Shown: in pieces, positions 24,435 to 38,119 of the stretch | How the letters are laid out: every line of letters begins with the position of its first letter | Numbering within the stretch: position 1 is the first letter of the stretch | Source of the DNA: Zonotrichia leucophrys gambelii | Lineage: Eukaryota; Chordata; Aves; Passeriformes; Passerellidae | Direction of reading: 5' to 3' | Assembly: GCF_028769735.1 (NCBI RefSeq) | Contig: NC_088178.1 | Coordinates: 23,262,357 to 23,326,356, forward strand | Length of the DNA stretch: 64,000 nucleotides | The notes under the pieces: model-generated | The model's input: only the letters and a program-made list of their open reading frames with translations | Told to the model about the DNA's origin: nothing | Database searches by the model: none | Translations under genes and position numbers: made by a program

Positions 24435-27400
24435 CACCCCAAGGAATTGGGCTCCTCTGTAGTGACACAGAGAAACCTGCCTTTCTCACCACACAAGGAT
24501 ATGGTTTTCAGTACTTCTGCTTTTATTTGCAGAAGGAAGTTTTAATATACATTTTAAAAATTTGTAATAATGTAGTTGCTGATGGGACCCAGGGCTTAGA
24601 GGGCTTTACCTCCACCAGCCCTTCCCTCCCCACTGTCACAGCTGCTACATTTACTGCATCTCTACAGTTCAATCACCAACCTAAGGCATAGTGGTATTTT
24701 GAAGAGATAAACATTGAGACAAAAATAAATAAATGAGGACCCTGGGAGGGAGACCTGAAAGGCACAGGGAAGTGAGAACAAGCAGTTTCTCCGGTTCTGT
24801 GTCTAATTACATTGACATGTTCCTAGACAGCACTGGAGACCCAAACGCAGCAGCAGCTGTGAACCAAATGGAGACTCATGAAAAATATCAGGAAGCCAGC
24901 CTGGCAGCCCATACTTTGCCCTGGGGCTGCATCAGCACTGCCCATGTCACTGCTGACAGCCTTCCTGCCCTCTCCCAACACTGGGTGGGCAGCAGGGCTC
25001 AGCTCCTGGTCCAATTTCTCTGCACCCACTCCAGTCACCCAGCAGCGCTGCTCAGTGTCATTCCCACCCTCCTCTATGCAAGTGAAGGAAAAAATATAAT
25101 GCAAAATATGAAAAGAGGATAAAAATGGGTCCTAAACTTCCTTTTTCCTGATTTGGTTTACACAGGAAAAGGAAATCCTGTCATGCCAACAGTACTTAGA
25201 GGTGAGATTTTTAGACATTGGCCTTTTTCAGCCATCCACTGAACTGAAGCATCATGAGGATCAACCACTCAGTTCACATCAGGTACTTGTGACAAAGTGT
25301 TTTTTTGGACATACAGCCAATTGACAGCCACAATCAAAGCCCAGCTCTGCTGCATGTTCATCGCACAGACAACAGTTAATCGTGCAGCCATGCAAACTGC
25401 TTTGCAAATTGAAATCTCAGAGGCATAGCAATTACAATACCAAATTTATACCACATCTCCCACTCAACTAATTGTACATCCAAAAAATCACCACTTGAAT
25501 AATCTGAATACATTCACCTTTAGAGCTAAAAAAGCCTTTGCTACATGCTTGATCTCAACACAATTTTGAGTTACAGAACCCCATGGGAAAAAAAATGCCA
25601 ACCTCTGATTTCAACAGGAAAATTGCTTCTATCTAAATACAGCAGATGCATAATTCACACTGAGGTCTAAGAGCCTGGTGTTCCCAGCAAAGCTTGTTTT
25701 TACTCTGCAAAACTGGGGACGTTGCTATTGCTGCCTGCAGCTCTCCCAGCCCATCTACAGGACAAGCCCTGCTCTGAATGTAGTGTTCACATCCAAAATA
25801 ACAGCACCTGGATTTCTAATTGTTACCAAAGCTTAAAGGCCTTAATGTGAATTAGCAGACTTACAAATTGGGCTGTTTTGGATGAGTTGGGATTTGCAGA
25901 GCCACCAGCGGGGGCACATTTGGCTGCTGTGGCATTTTGAGCTCTTTCATGCACACATTTCTTGACTTTTGTTTGCATCTCATGAAGCAAGGCAAGGTGG
26001 GGAGATTTGAGCTAGTGACTTTGCAGCTGGTGTATTAAGGAAAGTCAAAACAGAAGAGAATTGGTGTTTAAATTGCAAAGGGAGGTAAAAATAAAGTTAT
26101 GTAAGCCATGTGAGTGGGATCAAAAATGAGTCATCAAGGCTGGAAAATGGGTGACCTCTGATCCCCGAGACTAAGAAATCTGGCCGCTGTTGTGTTGCTG
26201 CTGATCTAATTTTTACACTTTCCCCTCCAAACAGAGGAGACACATTTCCATTGTGTCCATCTCAGCTAAACAATCAATGCCTGATCAGTCCCAATGCTTC
26301 ACTCTCAGGGATGCACAATTAACCAGCTCCATGTTTGACACTGCAAGGGGAGTGCAGTATTTTCTGGGAATGCCTGACAAGTTTCAATCATACAGAACAC
26401 AAACCAAATGACCCAGCAGATAATGACAGCCTGTGCCCTGACAGTTAGATAATGTGCATGCTCCAAAGCAAGGCCAATTAGAAGCAATAAAAACAAATTT
26501 GAAATGTTAGAGCAAAGGTCAGAAATGCTCAGACATTACCACAGGCTTGATTTTTCTTTTTATCAAGCGGTCACCAGCACCTATTTCCATTAAGTGAACA
26601 TGTAGTCATGTTTGCCAGGTGCCCATCCATCCATTACAGCACATTGTGACTTCTGGGCCATACAAACCCCACTAAAGTGGCGTGTGGAGAATCCCAGAAC
26701 TACCTGGAAATCTCATCAGCTCCATATCCTATGGCTCTGCCCTTCTGAGAGCAGGGGCTAGCCCATACTGCTTATAGAGAAGGCAGAGGTTAGAGGGTGT
26801 GCACATCTCTCCCTCCACCACAGAAGGGATTCTGCTGCTTGCCATCCATCCCTCAGTTCCTGGCCTCCCTCCCCAGCTCAGTGAAGCAAGACACACCTGC
26901 TTTATCCAGGAGACAGTGCCCAGAGGCAGGAATGATTAGTTCGTAGCTCACATAAGAGAAGGAGCCACAATTGCAAGCATTGCTCACACACAGCCAGCCT
27001 TGTGTGCCTCTGCTGACCCAGCTGCAGAGAGCACAGGAATGGGTTTAGTCTTGGCTCCTGTCCTCCCATTTCCAAAGGAGCAGCAGGACAATAATGGACT
27101 GCACTCACCTGAGGAGATGTAGCAGGAAATGGCAGTCTCTTGAGCTCGTTCAAGTTACCAGCAGGACATTGGGATTAACATCCTGTGTACATCAGACATT
27201 ATCCACATCAACCCCCCCTTCACACAGGTCCCTGTCTCTGCTTTCCAAATCCCAGGCCAGGGTGATGCATGAAGTAACACAAACACTGTAAATCTGCTTA
27301 TTGAGCTCTGGCTTCCTCAGAGCAGCAGGACCAGGGAAGGAGAAGGAAAGCAGGTGGGTACCTGCAGGCATACCTATGTGAGAATGCCTGGGAGAGCTAA

Positions 27401-28839
27401 TCTAAATACATTTAGGGTTTAAATGCAAAGCTGATTAGTGAAACCACAGCAAGCTCTTATGTGATATGCTCCTTCGGAGTTAAAGTAGCCATAATTCAAT
27501 TTATTCATTTAGCTCATTTCCAAAAAGTAAATTAAAGTGTAGTAAATTAAATTAAAACAGCTGACAGCACCTTCATTTTGAAAAGGATTGTTAACATGGA
27601 CCCTGACTACTTCATACAGTAATGCAGATTATTTTTGCCTGCTAGGCCCCCCATCAGGCACATCAGCTCCCCATCCTGAAGTATTTTTATACTTCCTCTG
27701 GTCAGGGAGTCTCCAAGAGCAGCACCAAGCTGGACATGTATTTAGGTGTTTGCATGTACTTTAGTGTGCTCAAATCCAGGGTAAAATCCTTGCAGCTGGC
27801 AGCCTCGTTCCCAAGTGTTGGAGAAGCTAATTGCTGTAATGAGGAATTTTGGTGAAGCCTCTGCTGGGAGCTGGCCAAGCACTGCACATCTCTAAACTCT
27901 GTAAATGGATCCTTTTCACTGAACCCAGGCAAATGTCACCGTTCAAAACCTGGAAGGTGTTCTTTAGTGACAGCTACAAGTATCAAGAGTTGCATACAAT
28001 GTGCAGATGTGTGTGGGAGCAAGCTGATTATAATCACCAACAAAGAAGGGGGAAAAACCCCACAAAGTTATTTTTTTAGGCAAAACCGGTAATTTGCCTT
28101 TAAACCTTAGTATTTCTTCCATTACTAACACAATTTACAGACCTGGAAACCAAATTGAAGTTGTTCTATTTTGCTGCCCTCATTCCATTTCCTCCCTCTG
28201 CAAATTTTAAGAGGTTTTGCTGACCTTTCATTCATTTAGTCTAGAACATTTTTCCTGTTTATTACACTCTGCTCTCCTCTTAGCCTCTGAAAATGGTGGG
28301 AGAAAAGACAACAAGACAATAATTTAAGTTTGGGACACGTGAGCTGGGGATGGAAGCAAAGCCTGTCAGGAATAAAGCAGGGAGGTGGCTTCAATCCCAG
28401 TTCTCACATCAGTCATGGCCAGGTCAAAGAAAGCACAACCAGATGTAGGTGAAACCTCAAAAATCCTGAGCTTGAAAGTGTAGAGAGGAGTTTTTCTGAA
28501 ACACAGGTAGAGGTGAACTCAAGAGAACATTGCAGACCCAGTGGGGCAGAAGGGCCTGCACTCAGCACATGCCAGAGAGCAGCACAGCCCTGGCATGGTG
28601 TCAGAGCCTGCCAGCCCACACAACCTCTGGGCACAGCTGCTGAGTGTTGAGATGGGGCTCAAAATGAGCTGTCCAGGCAGAAGGACCTACCTTTGGTCAT
28701 ATAGTGTCCACACACAAAGCCTTTCCCATCCCAAGCCAGTGTGGTGCTGCAGGCAGTGCCCATGGCCTGTAAGCATGGTGGGACAGTCCTGTGGGCACAT
28801 CCAGCCTGCTGGAGACACAGCTGGGCTCTCATACATCAT
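24435..28839. other. unique noncoding DNA, no gene seen
   Basis: Largely unique sequence with no recognised repeat. The segment 25800-26220 has low simple-repeat content and several AT-rich motifs, plus GCCACCAGCGGGGGCAC (about 25900), which loosely resembles a CTCF site with one extra base. All open frames are shorter than 130 codons and without domains. Confidence 0.5.
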
Positions 28840-29170
28840 CATTAGAGCTGCAAAGTCAAGCAGCAAAAGGAGGAATTGCCAGAATAAAGGCTGTCAGAGC
28901 AATTTTAATTCAACCTCCTGGCAGATATGCCTTCTGATGGGGTCTTTAATTACCTCATCACAGCCTACTTTTTCTTCAACAAGCTGCTGCTTTATTCAGG
29001 GCACGATGGACAGACAGCAATTAATGAAGGGCCAGTCAATATTTTGTTCTGTCCTTTTTTCATTCAGTGTGTGGCCCCAGGCACTATTTGCCACATGCCA
29101 TCAAATCCATGCTCTTAGAATTATTCATCTTCTTCTGGGCTTTTCTCTCATGTACATCAGAGCAGCAATT
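28840..29170. promoter_or_regulatory. weak candidate conserved noncoding element
   Basis: Unique AT-rich block with TTTAATTACC (near 28945), AGCAATTAATG (near 29017) and GAATTATTC (near 29118). It lies inside the longest open frame of the window (28541-29236). The motif set resembles homeodomain-bound enhancers. Constraint is not measured, so this is a low-confidence inference. Confidence 0.2.
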
Positions 29171-30534
29171 GTGAGGTTCCCACATAGGAAGGAATTTCTT
29201 TTCCAGCACTTCTGTGAGAAGAACACAGAAACTTAAAGCAGTTCTGTGGGTTTTACCTACAGGAAAATATGGGGCAGACATGAGCTGCAGAATGCTCCAC
29301 CAGCAAGGCCCAGGTGGGATTTCTCAAGATACCCACGCTGTCTCTGTTCAAAGCCCATCTTCCCTAACCTCTGCCAAAGCTGTTTAAACACTCAGAACAT
29401 CTAGAATTTGAAATTCAGTGTGCCCAGAATATGAGTAACATGGACCTGGTGGTTCTTAGAGAGAAAATGTCAGAGGTCTAAAGAGGGAAGATCTCTGCTG
29501 ATGCTGGGCTCTGTCACAGCCAGGGAGCCAGAGTGAAATAACAGAGAAATGCTGATATGGGCAAAGGGATGAGCTTCAGGCAGTGCAAGCTGACTGGCAT
29601 TTGTGAATTTTTCACCAAAAGTTCCACTTTTCCACCTTAGTCATTCTCTGTAACAGCTGTGTGCTCTGCTGTCTCAATCTCTTACAAATTTTTCACCTTT
29701 TATTAGCCTCCTTTCAGAGGAGGACATTTCACACTTTCAGCCCAAGAAGTCTTAACCTTTCCTCTGGCACAAGTAGAAAGAGGTGAGAGCAGGACAGAGA
29801 CTCTGTGAGAGGAAGAGCTCCCTGTGCCACTGGCAGCATCAAAGGGAGCCCCACTCAAATGGTTCCCAAGTGAGTGCCCTGGGAGTGGAGCTCTGGTCAC
29901 TTAGGAAAGGAACAAGAGGAGAGGAAGGCCATGAACCTTCATTGCTGTCCAACAGCCCCTTTCTGCACAGCTCCACAGCTCTGTGCCCACTTAACCCACC
30001 CTTAGAGAGCTGTCTTGGTGTCCAGGACAGGCTCTCTGAGCCTCTCTCAAGCACAGCTAAGTGGCAGTGCTTTCTTCTCCAGCAGCTCCTGCAGGCAGCA
30101 CAGAGCTCTCTCGTGCCCTGCTAGAAATTCATGGGCCTGCTGGCTTGTCACTCCAAAGAGCATCCAGCATTTTCAGCGAGGCTTTTAATTCATTAGCTCA
30201 CAGAGGAAAATATTCTAACCTTCTTGCCCTCCTCAGCTGAGTCACTGATGCTTTCCTGCCTGGTTGCAGACACATCACCTTCAGGAAAATAATTACATAG
30301 CATGCAGATAACAGCAGACATTATCTTTGTGAGCTGGGTGTTTGCTTGGGATCACAGGGTCTCCCTGCCTTGAGGACTGCAGGACACTCTGGGGTTTCTG
30401 CTTCAAACCTGACCTTCCTTTGCAGGCTGTGGGAAACTCTGTGGTCACTCCAAGGGGAGCTGAGGGATGTCTGAGGGAGCTCAGTCAGAGGAAAGGGCTG
30501 AAGGGTTCTGGGAGGAGCTGGATGAGCTGTGCTG
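29171..30534. other. unique noncoding DNA, no gene seen
   Basis: No gene or repeat family recognised. Frames at 29703-30124 are short and conflict between strands. Confidence 0.5.
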
Positions 30535-30703
30535 GGCTCCATCACTGGAAGAGGTTGCCCAGAAAAGCTGTGGATTCCCCATCCCTGGAAGTGTTCAAGG
30601 CCAAGTTGGATGGGGCTGGTCTAGTGGAAGGTCCACCATCTAGGGGATTGAACTGGATGATCTTTAAAGTCCCTTCCAATGCAGACCAATCTGTGATTCT
30701 GTG
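30535..30703 (+). repeat. CR1-type LINE, 3' end fragment
   Basis: The plus strand follows the CR1 3' end in order. TGGAAGAGGTTGCCCAGAAA (30546-30565) is followed by a CATCCCTGGAAGTGTTCAAG block, GGCCAAGTTGGATGGGGCTGG, AACTGGATGATCTTTAAAGT and CCCTTCCAATGCAGACCAAT. It ends with GTGATTCTGTGAT, the short terminal repeat typical of CR1. The copy is 5'-truncated and carries no reverse transcriptase. It is among the better-preserved CR1 copies in the window. Confidence 0.93.
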
Positions 30704-31627
30704 ATATGTTGGTCTACAGGTGGCATTTGGGCTCCTGTAGGCAAGGACAAGTGGAATTTAACCCCAGGTCCAGCCAACCAGTTGGATTCACTTACAGGCA
30801 CATAATGATGTTATACAGAGTATACAGATACAATTATTTCTCTTGACCCTTGAAATAAGCTGCATTTTTGGTAGCAGAGGGTGCCCCACCTCCAGCCTCA
30901 GTCTTGTTCTGTAACCAGACCTGGTCCATCAGTTATTGCCTCTTACTCCAGATGATTCTGATCCCATTCCCACTGAACTGCCTGCATTGCCTGTGCTGTA
31001 GGATGGCTGCTCTCTCACAGCCTGACTGCACGGACAAAGCTCTTGTAAAGGTGCCTGAATTTGGGTACCAGCCCTATTTCTGACCCTCAGATCCACCTCT
31101 CCCTCTATGTGCCTCAATTTCCTTCTCCAAAACACGGTGTTTCCAACACAAACATTTCCTTCCTTGCGGTCAGACGTGCTCTGGAAGTGTTGCAGGTTGT
31201 TGCTATTTCCAGGCCTGTCATTCTAACACATTTTGGCTGCACTAATTCCCTCAAACAGAAATTGTTCTGCCTGTCCTAGTCTGGGACAAAGCAGGCAATT
31301 AGCTGTCCCTTACACGTTTATTAACTCTGCAGCTTTCTTTCAATGACTATGTGAAATCCAGTAATGTTTAAATATATTTTCATAAACTGTGGGCACAACA
31401 TGTCCTGTTTCCACTAATAACCGTGCCATATAATTAGTCCTGATTACACAGATATTTAGTATCATTTTACATATTCCAGTCCTTTCCTAGTGCCACTGCC
31501 TAGCCAAGGCATATTTAAAGCTACAGCCATCTCCCTTCTGTTTCCCAGCAGTTTGCAGCAATTCCTTTTGAAGAGGATTGCAGTTAACACAGCAGCTTCA
31601 AAGAACAATTTCATGATGTACATTTTT

Positions 31628-31671
<44 letters not shown>

Positions 31672-33219
31672 AAGGCTCTGATCAAATGTCAGATGACAAA
31701 GCCTAGGATACAAATAGAAGGCATTTATCTACTTACAGGGAAAAGCTGGTATTTGAAATCCATCAGGAAATGAACAACATGAATCTTTAAAAATCCATTC
31801 CTTAAACATCTGTTGGCTTAGGGCTGAACATTGACCGTATTTAGGATTTTACTGTGAGGTGGCACCCCCCAAACAAAAGATCCCTCACTGCATTAGGCTC
31901 TGGTGGGGGGGACAAGAAGAATTTGCTCTGTGCAACCCGATTAGAGATGTGTATCTTTCCCTGCTGGCGTGGCTGTCTCTATAGAGATGGACATGGATAT
32001 TTGATGAGATTAAAATGCTTCAGTTACCACTGTCAGTGGTTCTTTAATTTAAAATGAAGAAAGCAAACAACCATTCCTTTTGATGAGGTAACTGGATGAT
32101 GCTATGGAAGAGCACTCTGCTGTCAGGTGGTAATTAGGTTCAGTAATAGTTGTGGGTTTTTAGCCTTGGAGGCTGTGGCCCCTGGGAGTCTGAGAGAGAT
32201 GATACATTCAATTTCCGGAGGAGAGGGAGATGCTGGATGCTGTTCTCTGCTAACCCTGCAGGTCTCTGCAGATAAGAGCATTCAGAGCTGCAGTGCTGAC
32301 AATCCTCCTTGAGCCAGCCTAAACTGTGGTGTCAAGATCACAAACAGAAAAGGGAGATGGGCTCAAAGCAGGCCTGACACAGGCAGCCTGGCTCTGACCA
32401 CATGTATGAGGAGCTGCCAGAAAGGCTGCAGTGAGAGGATTTTTAAAGGAACTCCAGCAATTGCTTTCTGGTCTGGGCTGTTATTTGCAACATCCATCTT
32501 ACACATCACTAGAAAATCTTCAGTAGGAAAGTGTTCCTTTGCAAACCAGGAACGTTCCCACAGCTACTCTTTTAAGGGAATAAAAAAGCAGGAAAATCTC
32601 AAGGCTCAGCTGCCTCCCTTGCCAATTTGGAATTGCCTTTTCCATTACAAAATATAAACTATATATCAAAATGTAAACTATATATATTGGTTGTGCTGTT
32701 AAGAGTTGAAACCCAAACGAAACATTCCAATTGGTCCAAATGCATTTAATTGATTTTTTTTCAGTTTGGAGGCATTATTGCTGTTTTCTCAGAACAGAGG
32801 CAAGTACTGAGTATGATGTTTCCCATGAAACAGGTGCTCAGGTTCCTGCGCTGCTCCCCTCTGGATGCTGTTACACAGCTCAGTGATATCTCCCCTGCCC
32901 CTCACACAAGCTAAGGGACACTGAAAGGATGCAGCTGGCCAGCACCAGAGAAGGACCAGCAGTGCTGCAAGGAGCCAAGCCTGGGCATTTCATGCCTTTG
33001 TGCCTTGCTCACCAGTGCCTGACTTCACACCCCACTTCCTTTTGGGCTAACACCCCCTGAGCTGGTTGTGAACCTGGAGCAGGGGCTTGGGGTGAGAGGG
33101 GATCCTGGGCAGAGTGTCCAGCTGGGCTGGCAGCAGGATCCTGCCTCTGGCTGCCAGCACAGCTCCAAGGCAGGGGGAGAGCTCTGCCTCAGCACAGGCT
33201 TGCCAGTCACTTCCTGAAG
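30704..33219. other. unique noncoding DNA, no gene seen
   Basis: Unique sequence with one long TA run (annotated separately). A weak MIR-like stretch (GTGCCTCAATTTCCTTCTCC at 31110-31129) is present but too short to call. No gene recognised. Confidence 0.5.
31633..31671. repeat. (AT)n microsatellite
   Basis: Fifteen uninterrupted AT units (31633-31662), then GTATATATA. This is the purest TA array in the window. Confidence 0.95.
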
Positions 33220-33500
33220 CACTGAAAAAGTTTTCACTTCCAGAATTAAAACTTTGCGAAATAAAAGCGGGTCTGATTCGCTCTCGGGAGATAAATGAAG
33301 AGTAAGTCCATTAAAGATACTGGGGTGAGATTGGTGCACAGCAGACAGAATTCAGGAAAGATATCGATATCTCCAAAATCCTCTGAATATTTTTTCAGAC
33401 ATAAACCAGGTATCTTTCCTGATCACAAATGCTTTATTTCCAAATGGAATTTCAATAAAATAAGCACAGTTAGACTAGCACATGTTATAAAGCCGTAATG
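33220..33500. promoter_or_regulatory. candidate conserved noncoding element
   Basis: Unique AT-rich block retaining CpGs (AAAAGCGGG, GATTCGCTCTCGGG, AGCCGTAATG) and holding a GATATCGATATC palindrome at about 33361-33372. It lacks repeats and has no credible coding frame. Boundaries and conservation are inferred. Confidence 0.25.
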
Positions 33501-36069
33501 CAGTAGCACTGAAGTTTAGTCAGTAAAGGTATTAAAAGAGCAGCCCAGCTGAAGCAAGAGAAATTGCTTTCTGACCTACCGAGTTTTAGGAGTCGGTGCG
33601 AGTGGTCCCTCCACCAAGGAGTTCAGCCTGTAGTAATCCAAGAATGTCCTGGCCACATTTCTTCCAAGCTTCATATCTGTGAGTTTTTAATTAAGGAGCG
33701 TTTTCTTAATCATTAAAAGTAATAATAATAGTAATTAAAAAAAAAAGAGCAGAGTCTAAAGATAAGTTATTATTATTTAATGCAAGAGCAAGTTTTACAT
33801 CAACCATCCCACAGAGTTCAGTCTCCAGGTAAAATTGACTTACACTGGCAGATAAGGTGGGGGTCATCTTGTTTGCTTCTTGTTTTCACAGGCAGATGCT
33901 GCATAGAAACACAGACAGGAGGAAACAATCTCCCTTTCCCCCCACGCCTGGCTGCAGATCGCCGTGGTTCTCATGAAATAATACACTAGACAAAAGGGGC
34001 CTTCCAATTTCCACATTCAGGGAGAATAATTACCTTAAAATGCTTGGATACAGGCAGTATTTCTGTATCCAGGATACAAGGTCAGCTACACCACGGTGTG
34101 AACCTGCCATGGACCAGTGTACTGAAGGTTGGGATTAATGCTGTAGCCCTGCACACCTTTAGCTCTGACCCCCAGAGTGTCATGGGAGCATTCACTCTTC
34201 TTTCCCTGTGTTGCATTCAGGACCTGAAATGGTGATTTTAGCACCAACCTGGAAGGACAGCAGGTTACCTTAACAAGTTCAGCAGTAACTCTGGTGTTTC
34301 TTCTCACTAGCCACAATTTCTCCTCCAGCTGACCCCTAAACCCAGCATTAGGCAGGTGCTGCACATCAAAGCTGCCATGGAGACCTCAGGGGCACAGGAA
34401 TCAGACCTTCCTGAAGACTCAGCTGCTGACAAAGAAGTTGAATAACCTGTGGATTGCATTGAAAAACAATATCCCAGACAACACATCCATGGGGTGAACC
34501 TGCTGCTCATGTGAGAAGTCAGCATCAAGCCTGCCTGTTACAGAGCAGCATCCCCTTACCATCCACAGGGTGTTGTCCAGCTGGGAGATACCAGTGGGCT
34601 CCATTATCCACAGCTGTGTTGTGGGGACTGAAGGCTCCTTTATTTTCCTATTTTGAACTGATACCTACCCTCAATAACCTCAGGGTGCTCCAGGGCACTG
34701 CCCCAGAGGGTGGTGGTGAGGAGCATTCAGCAGGGCTGCTGCAGCAGCTGAGGTGGGCTCAGCACCTGGGGAGTCTGAAGGGATCTCTGCATCCAACACC
34801 CAGCAGCCCAGGAGGATAAACCATTGCTGGGGTGTTTTGTGTGCGTGTTTGCATGCTCTGCTTTATCAGTAGTTATCTGCTGATGTTGCCATTAGAGGAA
34901 AATTCCAGAAATGCAGCATCCCAGGGGCTTCCAGCAGCGCCACTGAAGGCACTGGCTCCTAAATGAAGCTTTTATTACCCGCCCACTTACATTAGACACA
35001 TCAAAACAAGTCAGCCTGAGACATCAGGTTCACACAGCACTGTGAGCTCTCTTTATCGTTTATTTATTTATTTATAAGGAAGGTCAAGCTGACGTGACAG
35101 TCTTTACTTCTCCAAAAATCCAGCCACCAGCTCTGCTAGTGCTGCAGTCAGGTCTAGTGGCTGAGGATGACTCCTGACATTCCATTCCTCTCTCCAATGA
35201 TCTTATCCTGCTTTTCCAGCTCCCACTGCTGTGCCTGGGGATGGTTCCATGGCTCTGTCCCTTCTGAGGGTCTATCCTGACACACTCCTGATCCTCATAT
35301 CACGTGTGCTGTGGGCACCTCTGTTCTCCTGGCCAGCAGCAGGGCAGAGCTGGAGCAGCTGGTGCTCCCAGATGTTGTTTGCATGGACAGGGAGAGGCAG
35401 CTCTGTGGATCAGCACCAGCTGTTCCCCAGCTGTTCTTCAGCTGTGGGAGTGCCCAGCAAGCTCCCCTCACAGCCTACCAGCATTGCTGGGCAAGCCCTG
35501 CATGCGGGGAGGCTCAGAATGTTGGAGACAGCCTGAAGTTTAGCAATTCGAGGGAGGGCAGTGTTGCTCTGGAAGAGTTTTGTGGTTGTTTCTGGAATTT
35601 GGGGACGGCTGGGGGCAGCCTGGTTGCTGCGGATGTGGACTCAAAGCGGTGGTGAAGGTGAAGAGTTCAGAGTAGTCTGAGGAAGAGAGGAAGAAGGGGA
35701 GAGGGCTGTCAGACACTTAAGGGATTGAGAAGACTAACATGGCTTGATCTTGTAGTTTCTTTCATTTGCTCGTCACTTTAAAGACATGAAGTGGTAATTG
35801 GACTCAGTAAAGTCTCGAGGACATTTTGTCAGTGGCAATCTCAGAAAGCTCCTCTGCCAGAAGTGGCCCTGCTGCCCTTTTCTTTGTCTCTCTGCATTGC
35901 TTTTGTTTGCACGGTGGGAAGCTCCTGGCCTGCTGTCCTGCGGGAGGAAGCCCTTGGATGGCAGTGGGTGCAGCCCAGGAAGTGGGTCCATGAGCTCCTG
36001 CCTTAACCCTGACCTGCAGGAATCCAGTTCCACTGCTGAGCTCAGCTTAGGAACAGCTTTCTGAAGCTG
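33501..36069. other. unique noncoding DNA, no gene seen
   Basis: No gene recognised. Short frames on both strands around 34044-34819 and 35231-36064 have no domains. A short (TTTA)n run sits at about 35059-35076. Confidence 0.5.
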
Positions 36070-36178
36070 GGGATAGCTAACACTGGAATAACCTGCCTTA
36101 GCACGTCAGGAAATCTCCAGACCAGAGCTCTTCAAGAACACGCTAAACCCAGAGCAGACATGAATGGTTTAGGTGTAA
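36070..36178 (+). repeat. old CR1-like LINE remnant
   Basis: The block order matches the CR1 3' region. GCTAACACTGGAATAACCTG (36076-36095) corresponds to the 'single copy left' segment. Then come GAAATCTCCAGACCAGAGCT and CTTCAAGAACACGCTAAACC, and near the end GAATGGTTTAGGTGTAACTG (36162-36181). It is considerably more diverged than the CR1 copies at 13351 and 30535, consistent with an older subfamily. Confidence 0.65.
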
Positions 36179-38119
36179 CTGGTGCTGCATGAAATTTGGG
36201 TAAGGAAACATAAAAGGGCCTCTCACACCGCTTCACCCCATTTTCCTACAGTTCTGAACATATTTTGCAACCCACATAGAGAGAGACCTGTTTGCTAAGA
36301 TTGCTAAGAAAGGTAAGGGCATTTTGCAGAGCATGGACATGGAGAGCATGAAGAAACTGGAAATGCAGCGCCACATGTATCCACTGAAAAGTCACAAAAT
36401 GGGAATAACTTGCAATCAGCAATGATGAAAAGAGACTCAAACCAGCATGGGATAAAAAATGTGCATGTTCTAATACTAGTCTCTCCAGCCATCCTGCCCC
36501 CTCTGCTCTGCCTGTCACTTCTGCAAGGGATGAGCGGTTTCTGTCATGGAAATCAGGCACCTGATACATAAAACCAGGGGCAGAGCATTGGTCTCTCCCT
36601 GTGACTGTCCAGCCTGGGCAAGAGCTGGCATGACTCCCTCAGCAAGCGCCAGCAGCACGTGTGTGCAGAACTGGTAGAGGAAAACAAATTAAAGCAATAA
36701 CATTTGCATTTATCTCTCGTGCACGGAAGGCTCGAGCTCCACTTTGGCTTGTAGAGTATCCTGAGCACGTAAATAACAGCTACTGCAACCCAAACCCACT
36801 TCCACTGGGTGGATTGGTCGGTTGGTTGGTTTTTAACCAGCTTCCTTTCTGCAGTCACACGTGCTGTGTGCCCACAGGAACTCCCTTCCTAGCCTGAGCT
36901 GCACTTGACAGAAGGCCATTTCCCTGCTATTCACATCATGGGAGCTCAGCTCATACAAGACAGTAAAAATGTATTTGGGAGAGTCATGTTGGGAACAGCT
37001 GGGTGTGTCCTTACCTTCACTGGCACCTGCAACACCTTCTGATCTCTCTTCTTCCTCCTCAGACTCATTCCTCCATACTCCATATTTCTACTTGGAAGTG
37101 GAAACCAGTGTCCCTCCTGCAAACACCCTTCTCACAGCATTCACTCTGTGAATGGCATCAGCATACTTGGGGAGATTTCAGGACAGTCTGTTTATGCCCA
37201 GCTCTGCCAAATTTCACAGATGTTCGGAGGTTCAAGAATCGTGCTGGGCTCTCTGCAGAATCCCGCACGTTTATGATCCCCACCATGCCCCACAGCCCAA
37301 AGCTTCCAGTCCTGGTAAGAAAGGAGCACAGAGGATGGGGACTCTCACAAGCCATTACTAGTTTTCAGCTGACACGATTCATTGAGCCTATTGTGAACAT
37401 TCTGCTTAAGCTCCAGCCTCTGGAAGCGCAGACAGAGCCTTGTTCTGTCTGTGCATGGAGGCAATAAAAATCTCAATTTGGAAACCAGTTAGCAGTACAA
37501 GTCATTAGGGGAGGTACTAAATGTTGCTGCTTTAATAGCTCACTGATCCTTTAATAATGTCACTGCTGCAGAGCATGGTGGCACCATTCGCTCGCTTTTG
37601 TTTTGCTTTTTGAAATTCAGGGTCATTCCACTTTCAAGTGAGTGGATTATCTTGCTTTCCTCCTTCTGCCAGACACTGCAAACTGCTTTAAATAATTAGA
37701 AAAAAAGGATGGCTCCTTCAAATTCACCATCTCATTTTCATAAGGTCCAGTGTCATTGCTTTGGAACGGGAAGAGAAACCGTGATGGTGGTAAGGATTTG
37801 ACAAGGGCAAAACAGTTAGCAGCCCCCACTCATCTTTGATAAGTCCTGTGGGGTCTCTGCCAAGCAGATTGGATCTCTGGTTTTATGTCTCATCTAGAGG
37901 ACGGCACCTCCATCAATTTGAAACACTGCACTGGGTTATTAGCTCATGGAATTCATCCAAGTTTAATCCTAAGTAGGATTTGAAATGTGACCATTCAGTC
38001 AGGAGGCACCACTGGCCAGACGCACGCAAGTCTTTTGTTTCAGACAAACAGCTTTAAGTTATCCTAAAGACAGACAGAGAGGAAGAAAAAAAAATGGAAA
38101 GGGAGAAAGAGGGTAAGGA
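36179..38119. other. unique noncoding DNA, no gene seen
   Basis: Unique sequence. 36685-36790 has ATTTGCAT (an octamer-type motif) followed by several CpGs, and 37500-37620 is AT-rich with retained CpG. Both could be short regulatory elements but are too weak to annotate alone. The frame at 37003-37467 (154 codons) has no recognisable domain. Confidence 0.45.

Noticed and set aside
25893..25915. CTCF-like site GCCACCAGCGGGGGCAC
   Set aside because: It needs one extra base relative to the consensus. Mentioned but not called as a site.
31099..31136. MIR-like GTGCCTCAATTTCCTTCTCC
   Set aside because: The match is too short to tell from chance without a profile search.
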